DNA of 64,000 bases from CAYRWM01 sp964428055 (GCA_964428055.1 CAYRWM010000006.1:1-64000); one strand, 5' to 3'. Positions 41,299 to 50,774 are shown, counted from the stretch's first letter. Program-made: numbers and translations. Notes: a model not told the origin generated them from the letters alone.

Positions 41299-42339
41299 TT
41301 ACTTAAACACGATAACGTTCTTCAAACCTTTTGCCGCTGCCGCATTTTCAAATGCAGTCATAACGTCTTTAAGCTCATATTTCGCTGTTATCATGCTCTT
41401 GAGATCAATAAGACCCTGAGCCACGAATTCCAGCGTCTTTCTGAACATTGTTATATTGGCTCTGGTGGAACCCGTCAGATAGAGTTCTTTATAATGGACC
41501 AGATTCGTATCGATCGGCACAGGCTGTTTGTCAGCCGGGACTCCGCCGAAGAAATTCACTCGTCCTCCGTAATTCATGAGAGGAAGCATTGCCGCCTGAA
41601 CAGCCGGAACGGGACATGCGACTATCGCAACATCCAATCCCCTGCCGAAAGTATTATCCCTTACAAACCCGGGAAGATCGTTTCCGGAATATGTCTTTAC
41701 ATAAGGCATTATCTCGCTGCACTGTTCGAGTCTGCTCTCCGACAGATCGTTCATGAACACGGTCGCACCCGCCATATGTAGAAGCTGAGCATGGAGTATT
41801 CCGATAGGACCCGCTCCTACTACAAGAGCAAAATCACCGGGACGTACATGGCATTTCAGAAATCCGTTGTACGCACAGGACAGCGGCTCATTGACCGCTG
41901 CTTCCTCAGGTGTTACTCCTTCGGGCAGAACCATGAGATTGCCCATCCTAATGGCGTTTGCAGGCACTTTCACATATTCCGCAAAAGCACCGTCCATATT
42001 TATACCGAACGCTTTGTAATCATCACAGAGATGGAACTTGCCGTCCACGCACCTGTCGCATATGCCGCATCCTATATTAGGAGCCATAGCCAGCTGCATG
42101 CCTTCTTTGTAGAACGGTACATTCTTTCCGACCTTTACTACTGTACCGGAGAGTTCATGTCCCAGAACAAGAGGATGATCGGAATCAACTCCCTTGTATC
42201 CGTTCTTCCACATACGGATATCAGTGCCGCAGACCGCCGCGGCGTCTGTTTTCATAAGTATCTCATCACCATTGATCGAGGGTACGGGTATCTCGTCCAG
42301 TCTTATGTCATTCGGTCCGTATAATCTGAGTGCAAGCAT
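41299..42339 (-). CDS. zinc-dependent medium-chain dehydrogenase
   Basis: A 346-residue MDR enzyme: AAVCGTDIRMW, GHELSGTV, structural Cys cluster CGICDRCVDGKFHLC and cofactor loop VGAGPIGI. First gene of the oxidative operon, with AAGGAG. Expected to oxidise a free sugar or polyol; with the following lactonase-like gene, C1 oxidation to a lactone is plausible. Confidence 0.87.
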   Translation of the reverse strand: MLALRLYGPNDIRLDEIPVPSINGDEILMKTDAAAVCGTDIRMWKNGYKGVDSDHPLVLGHELSGTVVKVGKNVPFYKEGMQLAMAPNIGCGICDRCVDGKFHLCDDYKAFGINMDGAFAEYVKVPANAIRMGNLMVLPEGVTPEEAAVNEPLSCAYNGFLKCHVRPGDFALVVGAGPIGILHAQLLHMAGATVFMNDLSESRLEQCSEIMPYVKTYSGNDLPGFVRDNTFGRGLDVAIVACPVPAVQAAMLPLMNYGGRVNFFGGVPADKQPVPIDTNLVHYKELYLTGSTRANITMFRKTLEFVAQGLIDLKSMITAKYELKDVMTAFENAAAAKGLKNVIVFK

Positions 42340-42390
42340 TGTATTCTCCTTAAAAAAGTTAAATGGATTACTGATAATCTCTACATATAT

Positions 42391-42419
42391 ATTCTAATTC
42401 CAAGATTGTTGTTTTTCAA
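42391..42419 (-). promoter_or_regulatory. promoter of oxidative operon
   Basis: Minus strand TTGAAA (42414-42419), 17-bp spacer, TAGAAT (42391-42396). The DeoR-type repeat array begins 8 bp upstream of the -35. Same architecture as the promoters at 54700-54728 and 60288-60316. Confidence 0.7.
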
Positions 42420-42426
42420 CAAATTT

Positions 42427-42465
42427 CTCTCGCTTATTTTTGTTTCTTATCGTTTGTTATTGTTT
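42427..42465. promoter_or_regulatory. 10-bp-period direct repeats, DeoR site 1
   Basis: Consecutive 9-mers at exact 10-bp steps: CTCTCGCTT (42427), TTTTTGTTT (42437), TTATCGTTT (42447), TTATTGTTT (42457). They overlap the last codons of the deoR-type gene and lie directly upstream of the oxidative operon promoter. Confidence 0.65.
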
Positions 42466-43216
42466 TTACATCGATGTCTCTTTTTTCCAGTTCAGATATA
42501 AAAGCCTTCGGCGCATTAGTATCCGTGATAAAAACATCGATCTCATCAAGGCCGCAGAACGTTACAAAGGAAGATTTACCTATCTTGCTGCTGTCTGCAA
42601 GCAAAATGACCCTGTTCGCTGCCGTCTTTATTTTCTCCTTTATATCCGCAGTATCGAGATGCGGGGTCATCGCCCCGTGCTCAAGATCTATTCCGTTCGC
42701 ACCCAGGAATGCCTTATCCACGTTAAGACCTTCAAGTGAATCAAGCGTGGTCTTGCCGGTAGTGCAGTGAAAATCGCGTCTCAGATATCCTCCTGCCAGG
42801 AAAACGTCGACTCCCGAATACTCCTCAAGATACGAAGCGATCTGAAGATCATATGTCACGACAGTGATATTCTCGCTGTCCTTCAGCTTCTTAGCCAGCT
42901 CAAATGTGGTAGTGCCCGTATCGAGTGCTATGGAATCACCTTTTTCAATCATTGAAAAAGCTACTTCCGCTATCATCTTTTTTTCCGAGACATGCTCAAT
43001 CTCTTTCTGATATGCGTTGGGTTCGTAAGTTACTTTTCTTATGCTGATAGCCCCGCCGTGAGTCCTTTTCAGAAGACCCTCCTTTTCAAGAGCTCTCAGA
43101 TCATTCCTGACGGTGGCCGGGGAGACCGAGAACTTTTCGCAGAGTTCCCCGAGAGTCACGTTGCTCTTCTGGTTCACGAAATCCACTATCATCTGTTTTC
43201 TTATCTCAGCAAACAT
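42434..43216 (-). CDS. DeoR/GlpR-family transcriptional regulator
   Basis: A 260-residue regulator. N-terminal DeoR helix-turn-helix (NVTLGELCEKFSVSPATVRN, then LRALEKEGLLKRTHGGA); the C-terminal DeoR sensor domain follows (DSIALDTGTTTFELAKKL, FLGANGID, LLADSSKIGK), which binds sugar phosphates. Located between the FGGY/OYE pair and the oxidative operon. The repeat arrays at 42427, 43247, 54746 and 60303 are its likely binding sites. Confidence 0.9.
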   Translation of the reverse strand: MFAEIRKQMIVDFVNQKSNVTLGELCEKFSVSPATVRNDLRALEKEGLLKRTHGGAISIRKVTYEPNAYQKEIEHVSEKKMIAEVAFSMIEKGDSIALDTGTTTFELAKKLKDSENITVVTYDLQIASYLEEYSGVDVFLAGGYLRRDFHCTTGKTTLDSLEGLNVDKAFLGANGIDLEHGAMTPHLDTADIKEKIKTAANRVILLADSSKIGKSSFVTFCGLDEIDVFITDTNAPKAFISELEKRDIDVKTITNDKKQK

Positions 43217-43246
43217 TTTCCCGTATCCTTTCCAAAGAAGTTGATT

Positions 43247-43295
43247 TTATCGCCTCTTATTATATTTTATCATATATTATCGGATTTTAGTGAAA
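43247..43295. promoter_or_regulatory. 10-bp-period direct repeats, DeoR site 2
   Basis: TTATCGCCT (43247), TTATTATAT (43257), TTATCATAT (43267), TTATCGGAT (43277), TTAGTGAAA (43287), all at exact 10-bp steps. The array covers the AT-rich promoter region of the DeoR-type gene and sits upstream of the divergent FGGY promoter, consistent with autoregulation and shared control. Confidence 0.6.
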
Positions 43296-43330
43296 ATAAT
43301 AATATGAAGTTCGTACCGTTCACCGTGCAT

Positions 43331-43359
43331 TTGACAAACTTTTATGCATAAAATAGACT
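43331..43359 (+). promoter_or_regulatory. promoter of FGGY/OYE operon
   Basis: Perfect TTGACA (43331-43336), 17-bp spacer and TAGACT (43354-43359) on the plus strand. A CCGTGCAT half-site, like the second LacI operator, abuts the -35 (43323-43330). Confidence 0.55.
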
Positions 43360-43433
43360 AATTATATCAATCCATTTCTTTTTTTTACGGAAAGCATAAA
43401 AACCCGACAGTGTACACAGCAAGGAGCTTCTCT

Positions 43434-44963
43434 ATGAACGATCTTATCATCGCGTATGATTTCGGTACAGGAGGCATAAAAGCGTCTCTCCACAATGAAG
43501 AAGGCATAAATCTGGCCGCGGCTTTCGTGCCATACGAAACACTGTATCCGGGCACCGGAATGCATGAGCAAAGGCCCTCGGACTGGTGGAAAAGCTTTAT
43601 AGCCAGCACGCGGGATCTTCTTGAAAAATCTGATGCCGATCCTTTAAGGATAGTCGCACTCAGCATATCAGGTCACAGCCTTGGAGTAGTGCCGATATCA
43701 AAAAGCGGAGATCTCCTGCTTGAGAGCGTTCCCATATGGTCTGACATGAGAGCTGAGAAGCAGGCCGGGGATTACTTCAGAAAAGCTGATTACGATTCAT
43801 GGTATCTTGAAACAGGCAACGGTTTTCCCGCACACCTGTATTCAGCATTCAAGATACAGTGGTATAAAGAGAACATGCCTGAAGTGTTCAGTGAAACAGA
43901 CGTCTTTCTCGGAACAAAGGATTACATAAACTATCTTCTGACAGGAGAAAGGTACACCGATTATTCATATGCATCCGGAAGCGGTGTATACGATCTAAAG
44001 GGATGGGGATATGATGCAGACCTGATAGACAGCCTGAACCTCAGCAGATCGGTATTCCCTGAAATAATTCCGTCAACGGCTCTTGTAGGCACGCTCACAG
44101 AAGAAGCATCAAAGGCTACGGGTCTTCCTTCCCATGTCAAGGTTATGTGCGGAGGAGTTGACAATTCATGTATGGCGCTGGGTGCACGCGGCATAAAAGA
44201 CGGAAGAGTATACACATCTCTCGGCTCCTCGTCATGGATAGCGGTAACATCGCACGAACCCATTGTCGATACTGATCTGAAACCGTTTGTCTTCGCACAT
44301 GTCGTTCCCGGGATGTTCGCGAGTGCAACATCTATCTTTTCAGGCGGGTCCTCTCTTCAGTGGATAAGGAACCAGTTCTGCATCGATCTTATGAACGACA
44401 GTAATCAGGATGCATATATAGCCATGAACGAGCTGGCGGCAGCATCGCCGTTAGGTTCGAATAAGCTCATATTCAATCCGTCGCTCGCGGGCGGAAGCGG
44501 ATCGGACGACACGCCGAACGTAAGGGGAGCTTTTTTAGGGCTTGAACTCGTACATACGAGAAGCGACGTCATAAGGTCGGTCATGGAAGGCATAGCCCTG
44601 TCTCTCAGGATCGCCCTGGACAGGCTTCGCGAAATGACTGCCGTAAGCGATGAGATGCTCCTCGTGGGAGGCGGAGGCAAGAGCCCCTTCTGGAGACAGA
44701 TGTTCGCGGACATATATGATATGAAGATACTCGAAACAACAGTCGGACAGGACGCGGGATCGCTTGGAGCCGCAGCACTTGCCGCTGTGGGCACAGGCAT
44801 GTGGAGCGATTTTGACAGAATTGACGCTCTTCATGAACTCGTCAAGGTAAACAGCCCGGACAGCAAAAACGCTCAAAAGTATGCAAATCTGCTCGGTCTG
44901 TACAAAAGAATAAACAGCCATCTTTATGAGATAGGCGATATGATGGCTGATTTTAATATCTAA
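43434..44963 (+). CDS. FGGY-family carbohydrate kinase
   Basis: A 509-residue sugar kinase. N-terminal AYDFGTGGIKAS, catalytic Asp in MCGGVDNSCMALG, C-terminal adenosine motif LLVGGGGKSPFWRQMFAD. It starts at ATG 43434 with AAGGAG; an upstream GTG at 43410 lacks a ribosome site. It forms a two-gene operon with the OYE homologue 27 bp downstream. It differs strongly from the kinase at 35144-36682, so another substrate is likely. Confidence 0.88.
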   Translation: MNDLIIAYDFGTGGIKASLHNEEGINLAAAFVPYETLYPGTGMHEQRPSDWWKSFIASTRDLLEKSDADPLRIVALSISGHSLGVVPISKSGDLLLESVPIWSDMRAEKQAGDYFRKADYDSWYLETGNGFPAHLYSAFKIQWYKENMPEVFSETDVFLGTKDYINYLLTGERYTDYSYASGSGVYDLKGWGYDADLIDSLNLSRSVFPEIIPSTALVGTLTEEASKATGLPSHVKVMCGGVDNSCMALGARGIKDGRVYTSLGSSSWIAVTSHEPIVDTDLKPFVFAHVVPGMFASATSIFSGGSSLQWIRNQFCIDLMNDSNQDAYIAMNELAAASPLGSNKLIFNPSLAGGSGSDDTPNVRGAFLGLELVHTRSDVIRSVMEGIALSLRIALDRLREMTAVSDEMLLVGGGGKSPFWRQMFADIYDMKILETTVGQDAGSLGAAALAAVGTGMWSDFDRIDALHELVKVNSPDSKNAQKYANLLGLYKRINSHLYEIGDMMADFNI

Positions 44964-44990
44964 CAAAACTATTTATAGGAGGAAGCAAAA

Positions 44991-46232
44991 GTGGAAGACA
45001 ACGTATTATTATCACCAATCAAAATAGGCCGTAGAACAAGTAAAAACCGCTTCTTCGTACAGGCCATGGAGTGCTGCGATGCTCTTAAAAACGGCGATCC
45101 TTCGGAAGCGACCATAGAAAGATATGAGAATCTTTTTAAGGGAGACAGCGGTGTTGTCACACTTGAGGCCATAACGATCACCGATGAATGCAGAGCAAGA
45201 GATGACCAACTTTCTATCATGCCGAGGAATGTAAAAGCGCTTGAAAAGTTCGTTCAAGGACTGAAAGCTATTAATCCTGATGTCCTGCTCGTGTTCCAGC
45301 TTACGCACAGCGGTGAACTCTCGAACCCTGAATTCTCAAGAAGAATCACCGTCAACCCTCTTTACGGATACGGCGGAGAGCTAATAACTGAAGAGGAAAT
45401 GGACAGGATAATGGATGAGTATGTACTCGCCGCAAAGATCACTCATGACATAGGTGCAGACGGTATCGATCTTAAACTCTGCCACGGATATCTGGGTTCG
45501 CAGGTGCTGCGTCCCTACAACAACCGCAAATGGAAGTACGGCGGTTCATGGGAAAATAGATCCCGCTGGGCATTCGATCTTTATGAAAGGATCAACAATG
45601 AAGTCAATGATCCGGATTTCCTGATAGGATCAAAGATATCAGCATGGGAAGGTTTCCCGGGCGGATTCGGAACTGAAGGCCCCGATTCGCCGATAATCGA
45701 CCTTACAGAACCTATTGCTCTCATAAAAGGTCTGGAAGAACGCGGAGCTCAGTATTTCGTCCAGTCAGGCGGCAGCCCTTCCATAACAACATCGATTACA
45801 CAGGCTGAGAGAAAAGCCGGATACTTTGCATATCTGCACCCGACATGGGCAAAGGAATTCAAGAAAGCCGTAAAACCGGAAACAGTCATAATCGGAAGCA
45901 ACTACAGCGTATTCAGAGACGGACGTCTTAACGGCACTCATGCAGCAGCTCCCGAGAAAAATTCGCTTATGTTCTTCGGAAACAAGTTCATCAAAGAAGG
46001 AAAAGTCGATATGGTAGCTCTGGGCAGGCAGTCCTTTGCGGATCCGTTCCTTCCTAAAAAGATGGAAGATGGAAAATATGACGACATAAAATGGTGTACA
46101 CTCTGTGACCACTGCCTCGAACTGCTCATAAGGCAGAAGCCTATAGGCTGCTGTACATACAATAAAAAGTACACAAAGGTACTGCAGCAAGCCAGAAAAG
46201 AATACGGTGATCTGAAAGAGAAAAGAACCTGA
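44991..46232 (+). CDS. old yellow enzyme-family NADH:flavin oxidoreductase
   Basis: A 413-residue FMN-dependent TIM-barrel enzyme: VFQLTHSGEL, GADGIDLKLCHGYLGSQVL, YGGSWENRSRW and VALGRQSFADPFLPKK. A cluster CxxCxxC...C (CTLCDHCLELLIRQKPIGCC) near residue 375 matches the 4Fe-4S site of 2,4-dienoyl-CoA reductase-type members, but the C-terminal FAD/NAD domain of those proteins is missing. GTG start with AGGAGG. The substrate may be an enone or deoxy-keto sugar intermediate. Confidence 0.85.
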   Translation: MEDNVLLSPIKIGRRTSKNRFFVQAMECCDALKNGDPSEATIERYENLFKGDSGVVTLEAITITDECRARDDQLSIMPRNVKALEKFVQGLKAINPDVLLVFQLTHSGELSNPEFSRRITVNPLYGYGGELITEEEMDRIMDEYVLAAKITHDIGADGIDLKLCHGYLGSQVLRPYNNRKWKYGGSWENRSRWAFDLYERINNEVNDPDFLIGSKISAWEGFPGGFGTEGPDSPIIDLTEPIALIKGLEERGAQYFVQSGGSPSITTSITQAERKAGYFAYLHPTWAKEFKKAVKPETVIIGSNYSVFRDGRLNGTHAAAPEKNSLMFFGNKFIKEGKVDMVALGRQSFADPFLPKKMEDGKYDDIKWCTLCDHCLELLIRQKPIGCCTYNKKYTKVLQQARKEYGDLKEKRT

Positions 46233-46238
46233 TGATTC

Positions 46239-46276
46239 AAAAAAACAGATCTCCTTTTCAGGAGATCTGTTTTTTT
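46239..46276. terminator. bidirectional terminator between convergent operons
   Basis: Stem ACAGATCTCC with GGAGATCTGT and long A/T arms (46239-46276). It ends the FGGY/OYE operon from the left and the second importer operon from the right. Confidence 0.9.
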
Positions 46277-46296
46277 ATCTTTAACCCGGGAAGCTA

Positions 46297-47463
46297 TCAG
46301 TCCTTTATATACACTTTGCTGCCGGTTTCAGCGGATTTGATAGCCGCTTCCATAACTTTCATGATCTCATAGCCATCGAGGAAGTTGGGTTTTACTTCCG
46401 TACCGTCCTTAAGAGCCTTAAGGAAATCCGAAGCTGCATTGACGAATGTCGCATCATATCCGACTATATGCCCTGAAGGCCACCACTTGGCTTCATAGGG
46501 ATGAGCACCGTCTGTGGCTATTATATTCCTGAATCCCTGAACTTTGGTGGGCTCCGTCAGATCGATATAGTTTAGTTCGTCCATCCTCTCCTGAGACCAG
46601 TGCAGGCTTCCTTTCGAACCGTATATTTCAAAGTAATTGTAGTTTCTCCTGCCTCCTGCGAATCTTGTGACTTCACAGCTGCCGAGCGTGTCCTTATCCT
46701 TAAACTCAAGCGTCATGAAGCAGGCGTCCTCGATATCCACCTTTCCCTTCTCGCTTGAGGCGTTTGTGCCTGCCGAGAATGTCGCCGCTCCTTTGCCGGG
46801 CAGAGGTCTTTCCTTGATGAACGTTCTCATATCTGCGTATACGCTGCTTACTTCGCCTACGAGGAATCTCGCAAGGTCGACATTATGAGTGCCCAGGTCG
46901 AACAGCGGACCGGCACCGGCGTATTTCTTCTGAAGATGCCATGTCAGCGGGAAATCCGGATCCATTATCCAGTCCTGAAGATACGCACCTCTGAAATGAT
47001 ATATATCACCTATAAGGCCGTCATCGATCATCTGCTTCGCAAATGATACGGCGGGAACGCGTCTGTAATTATGGTTCAGGTACGAGAGTACACCGTTCTT
47101 CTTAACTGCCTCATACATCTCCATGCAGTCGGCAGATGTAAATGCACACGGCTTTTCACAGAAGATATTCTTTCCGTGACTTGCAGCGTACACGGCAATG
47201 TCCTTATGGACAAATGTCGGGGTCACTATGTCTACTATGTCTATATCATCGCGCTCGATGACTTTCTGCCAGTCCATCGACCACTCTTCAAAGCCCCAGT
47301 TTGCCGCGAAGGCCTCGGTATCCTCCTTAACCGTGCCGAACACAACTTTGAGAACAGGTTCATAGTCAACATCGAACAGTTTGGGGACTGTACGCCACAT
47401 ATGGCTGTGCAGTTTACCCATAAAGCCTGTTCCCATCACGGCTATGTTAAGTTTCTTTTTCAT
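46297..47463 (-). CDS. Gfo/Idh/MocA family oxidoreductase
   Basis: A 388-residue NAD(P)-dependent dehydrogenase: Rossmann loop VMGTGFMGKLHSHMW, family motif NIFCEKPCAFTS and active-site region GTHNVDLARFL. Last gene of the seven-gene second importer operon, after a sugar isomerase. Similar in size to the one at 7110-8255. AAAAGGAG before the ATG. Confidence 0.87.
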   Translation of the reverse strand: MKKKLNIAVMGTGFMGKLHSHMWRTVPKLFDVDYEPVLKVVFGTVKEDTEAFAANWGFEEWSMDWQKVIERDDIDIVDIVTPTFVHKDIAVYAASHGKNIFCEKPCAFTSADCMEMYEAVKKNGVLSYLNHNYRRVPAVSFAKQMIDDGLIGDIYHFRGAYLQDWIMDPDFPLTWHLQKKYAGAGPLFDLGTHNVDLARFLVGEVSSVYADMRTFIKERPLPGKGAATFSAGTNASSEKGKVDIEDACFMTLEFKDKDTLGSCEVTRFAGGRRNYNYFEIYGSKGSLHWSQERMDELNYIDLTEPTKVQGFRNIIATDGAHPYEAKWWPSGHIVGYDATFVNAASDFLKALKDGTEVKPNFLDGYEIMKVMEAAIKSAETGSKVYIKD

Positions 47464-47477
47464 AAAACTATCTCCTT

Positions 47478-48341
47478 TTATTCTATCGAATTGACGATCT
47501 TCTTCATGCCTTCCACGCTGAGCCTTACCGCCTCGAACTCTTTTCCCTTCCAGTCATAATGAGGATGGTCGATCTCTACTGCAAGGAATCCCTTGAAGTC
47601 ATGCTTGTCTAAAATATTTGCAAGCGCCTGATTGTTTATGAGGCCCTGTCCTACCGGTACTCCCGAGAAGAAGAACCAGTCGTTCGGCTTTGCTTCCTCC
47701 ATATTTACCTGAAGGTCCTTAAGATGCACGGCCAAAACGTAGGGCGCCAGTTTTTCCATACCTGCGATGGGATCGTCAAGCAGACGCAGGAAGTTTCCTG
47801 TATCGAAATTGACTCCGAAATTAGGCGAATCAACCTGCTCCAGGAGACTCATTATCTCATCGGCTGTAAAATCTATATGGTTCTCAACAGCCATCTTTAT
47901 GCCGCAGTCTTCGGCTATCTTTATAGCTTCCTTGAACTGTTTTGCGAGCGCTTCGATCTGAGGTCCGTGAGGTTCGAGTCTGAACATGAGTGATGACCCT
48001 GTAACTCTCATAACGTCCGCCCCTATAAGGCCGGCTTTCGGTATAAGCTTTTTCATCTCGGCAAATGCTTCCGGATTTTTGCCCCTTTCCAGACCGTCCG
48101 GATGTCCCCATGCGAATACTCTGTCAAACCCGTATTCATCCAGCTGCGCCTTGAGATCCATGAGGTATGAATCATCAAATGAATCGAAGAAACATGTCTC
48201 AAGAGAAACACCGTCAACATCCATCTCCTTGGCGAAGTCAAGAAACTCCACCATAGTCATCTTCTTTTCGGGCGCATCCTGATCGGGATATACTTCCCCG
48301 AAAAACCTGTGAAAACAATAACTGTCTATTCCAACTTTCAT
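47478..48341 (-). CDS. sugar phosphate isomerase/epimerase (TIM barrel)
   Basis: A 287-residue xylose-isomerase-like TIM-barrel protein. Probable metal ligands lie in KMAVENHIDF, GVNFDTGNFL, VHLKDLQ and AVEIDHPHYD. Members epimerise or isomerise keto-sugars or dehydrate inosose. Gap of 14 bp to the Gfo/Idh/MocA gene, with which it probably works on successive steps. Confidence 0.82.
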   Translation of the reverse strand: MKVGIDSYCFHRFFGEVYPDQDAPEKKMTMVEFLDFAKEMDVDGVSLETCFFDSFDDSYLMDLKAQLDEYGFDRVFAWGHPDGLERGKNPEAFAEMKKLIPKAGLIGADVMRVTGSSLMFRLEPHGPQIEALAKQFKEAIKIAEDCGIKMAVENHIDFTADEIMSLLEQVDSPNFGVNFDTGNFLRLLDDPIAGMEKLAPYVLAVHLKDLQVNMEEAKPNDWFFFSGVPVGQGLINNQALANILDKHDFKGFLAVEIDHPHYDWKGKEFEAVRLSVEGMKKIVNSIE

Positions 48342-48364
48342 ATCTCTTCACCTCATATAATTTA

Positions 48365-49699
48365 TTACAGTACAACAGCTTCCATATTAAAGACCTTGGC
48401 AAGCTGTTTGAGTTCTACCGTCTTGTTGCCTGTGATTATCATAGCGTGGTGTGAGCAGAGATGTTCCATCACCTCATGCCCGTTTTTATTCTTGAGTCTT
48501 ATGAGCGCTCCGTTAAGAGTATCGCTCCCGGGATACTGAACATAATCCTCTATCTCGGCCTCAATAACGCTTATCTTCTTAAAGCCGGGATATATCTTGG
48601 CTATCGTGATATCACCCTTCGGCATCCTCGCGTCGATGACTATAGCATTGTCATCGACTATGGCCAGAGCCTTGGGACGCATAGTCCATTCCGTGCAGAA
48701 CTGACGCGGAACAAATCCGAAGTATCCGCAGTGAACACCCAGCATATGATTGTCGGGGTCGTCTATATCCGGGAACTTATCGATCCTTTCATGCGCAAGT
48801 GCAGCCATTCCGACAAGGAACGGATACAGATTCGTCATCATTATCGGCGCTCTTAAAGCTCTGTAGATAATGAATGTCGACAGAAGCGTCAGTGTATCGC
48901 CTTCGCATGCCCAGATGATATCATCCTTTTCAAATATCATATTCCAAGCGAGGCAAGGTGTAGTATCGCAGTTGAAGGACTCATTAAGGCAGTTTGATCC
49001 TACGCCTTCAACTCCGCCGATTTCATCTATAACTGTTTTCACAGCCATATATATTTTTACGGCCTTAAGGCAGTTTACATGGCTCACGCCCTCCTGATTG
49101 ACATCCCATGTCGCCCAGACTTTTTCGGCTTCTTCATCAGGAATAGCCTTTGCATTCTCGGAAACTTCCTTCCAGCTCCTGTATATGAGCTTTATGCCGA
49201 AAGTCTTCTCCATCTGCTCGGTGCATTCCTTCTCCCACCAGTAAAAGCGTTTGAATATATAAGCCTGCATTCCTTCACCGGGCGTATCCTGGAACATAAG
49301 GAACTTTGCGCCTTCAGCCAGACGTGCCTTGGAAGCGATACCGAGTATTATTACTTTTGCAAGATCGACATTGTACGGAGAAAACACATTAAGGCCCTTA
49401 TCCCTCAGATATGTAACTATCTCCCAGTCCCACATCTCAACAGTTCCGAACTTCGAAGTGAGAACTATAAAGGGAACATCGATCTTCTGAAGCTTGCTGC
49501 TCTCACTGAAAGCAGCCCCTATAAGCTGAGGGAAGACCACGGCATCGCACGCCGGGATCTCGTCACCCACGCATACGGGATCAAGAAACTCGGCAACGTC
49601 CCCGTACATCTCCTTAAGGTTGTCGAGCTGCGCCGCGAATTCTCCGCGCTCGCGCTCATTTGCTGCAGCAAAATACAGCGGAAGCAATTTCGCTTTCAA
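48365..49699 (-). CDS. L-fucose isomerase-like protein
   Basis: About 444 residues, resembling the fucose/arabinose isomerase superfamily in overall layout (CDAVVFPQLIGAAFSESSKL, then VGSNCLNESFNCDTTPCLAW, WACEGDTLTLLS and MEHLCSHHAMII at the C-terminus). Glu in CEGD and the His pair could bind metal. True FucI is longer, about 590 residues. I choose TTG at 49699, six bases after AGGAGGTG; a GTG at 49708 lies inside that ribosome site. Confidence 0.65.
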   Translation of the reverse strand: MKAKLLPLYFAAANERERGEFAAQLDNLKEMYGDVAEFLDPVCVGDEIPACDAVVFPQLIGAAFSESSKLQKIDVPFIVLTSKFGTVEMWDWEIVTYLRDKGLNVFSPYNVDLAKVIILGIASKARLAEGAKFLMFQDTPGEGMQAYIFKRFYWWEKECTEQMEKTFGIKLIYRSWKEVSENAKAIPDEEAEKVWATWDVNQEGVSHVNCLKAVKIYMAVKTVIDEIGGVEGVGSNCLNESFNCDTTPCLAWNMIFEKDDIIWACEGDTLTLLSTFIIYRALRAPIMMTNLYPFLVGMAALAHERIDKFPDIDDPDNHMLGVHCGYFGFVPRQFCTEWTMRPKALAIVDDNAIVIDARMPKGDITIAKIYPGFKKISVIEAEIEDYVQYPGSDTLNGALIRLKNKNGHEVMEHLCSHHAMIITGNKTVELKQLAKVFNMEAVVL

Positions 49700-49736
49700 T
49701 ATGAACACCTCCTCATGGTAATGATTTATTAAAAAG

Positions 49737-50774
49737 TTATATCAGATCAAATCTATAAACAGTAGTACCCAGCCAGGGCTCTCCCACCCTTACTATGGGA
49801 CTTACAAATTCATCATGGTTTATGGCATCCGGAAAGAACTGAGACTCCAGGCAGAATGCACTGTGAGCATAATAGACCGCTCCGTCCTTGCCTTCCTGGC
49901 CGTCAAGAAAGTTTCCGGTATACAGCTGCAGCGAAGGGCTGTCAGTAAACATCTCCATACGAATGCCGCTCCTTTCGGACCACGCCGATGCTGCAATTCC
50001 CTTATTCTGTTTCAGTTCATATGCCGAATCATAGCCGTTGGCGCCGCCAAGATTGAGCTGGTCATAGCCGGATGCGATATCCCTGCCGATCTTTTTAGGC
50101 AATCTGAAATCAAGTGGCGTGCCTTCTACCGGAAGCATTTTCCCGGTCGGTATGCAATCCGGACCCGCCTCGGCGAACCTGTCCGAATCTATCATGAGAT
50201 ACTGATCATATACAGACCCCGAACCGTGTCCGTCAAGGTTGAAATAACTGTGATTGGTTATATTACAGATTGTTTTTGTATCCGTCTCTGCCCTGTAACT
50301 TATTATGAGCTCGTCCCTATCAGTCAGAGTATATGTCACAAAAACAGAGAGCGAGCCGGGATACCCGGCTTCGCCGCTCTTAGATAATAATGATAGTTTT
50401 AATGTATCTGGTTCATACTGGTCGACCGACCAGATTTTTTTTGAGAATGCCCCGCTGGCACCGTGAAGGTGGTTTTTACCCTCATTTTTCTCCAGCAGGT
50501 ATTCATCTCCGTCAAGAACGAACCTGCCGCCGGATATCCTGTTGGCTACCCTTCCTACTACTGCTCCGAAACTCTGAGCGTCCTGCTCATATCCTTCGAT
50601 AGTCTCGCAGCCGAGACATACGTCCCTTAACTGCCCCGCTCTGTCCGGAACCATTATCCGTCTTATGCGGGCCCCGAAGTCCGTTATCTCCGCAGAGATG
50701 CGGCCGTTCTTTATTTCATAAATGGATGTTTTACGTCCGTCAGTCAAATGACCGAACAGTTTCTGATCACACAT
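49737..50774 (-). CDS. galM: aldose 1-epimerase (mutarotase)
   Basis: Interconverts sugar anomers, 345 residues. Catalytic His in NITNHSYFNLDGHGSG and Glu in AFCLESQFFPDAIN; sugar-binding GRVANRISGG and NEGKNHLHGA. Next to the importer permease, so it may prepare the imported sugar. CGGAG before the ATG. Confidence 0.92.
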   Translation of the reverse strand: MCDQKLFGHLTDGRKTSIYEIKNGRISAEITDFGARIRRIMVPDRAGQLRDVCLGCETIEGYEQDAQSFGAVVGRVANRISGGRFVLDGDEYLLEKNEGKNHLHGASGAFSKKIWSVDQYEPDTLKLSLLSKSGEAGYPGSLSVFVTYTLTDRDELIISYRAETDTKTICNITNHSYFNLDGHGSGSVYDQYLMIDSDRFAEAGPDCIPTGKMLPVEGTPLDFRLPKKIGRDIASGYDQLNLGGANGYDSAYELKQNKGIAASAWSERSGIRMEMFTDSPSLQLYTGNFLDGQEGKDGAVYYAHSAFCLESQFFPDAINHDEFVSPIVRVGEPWLGTTVYRFDLI

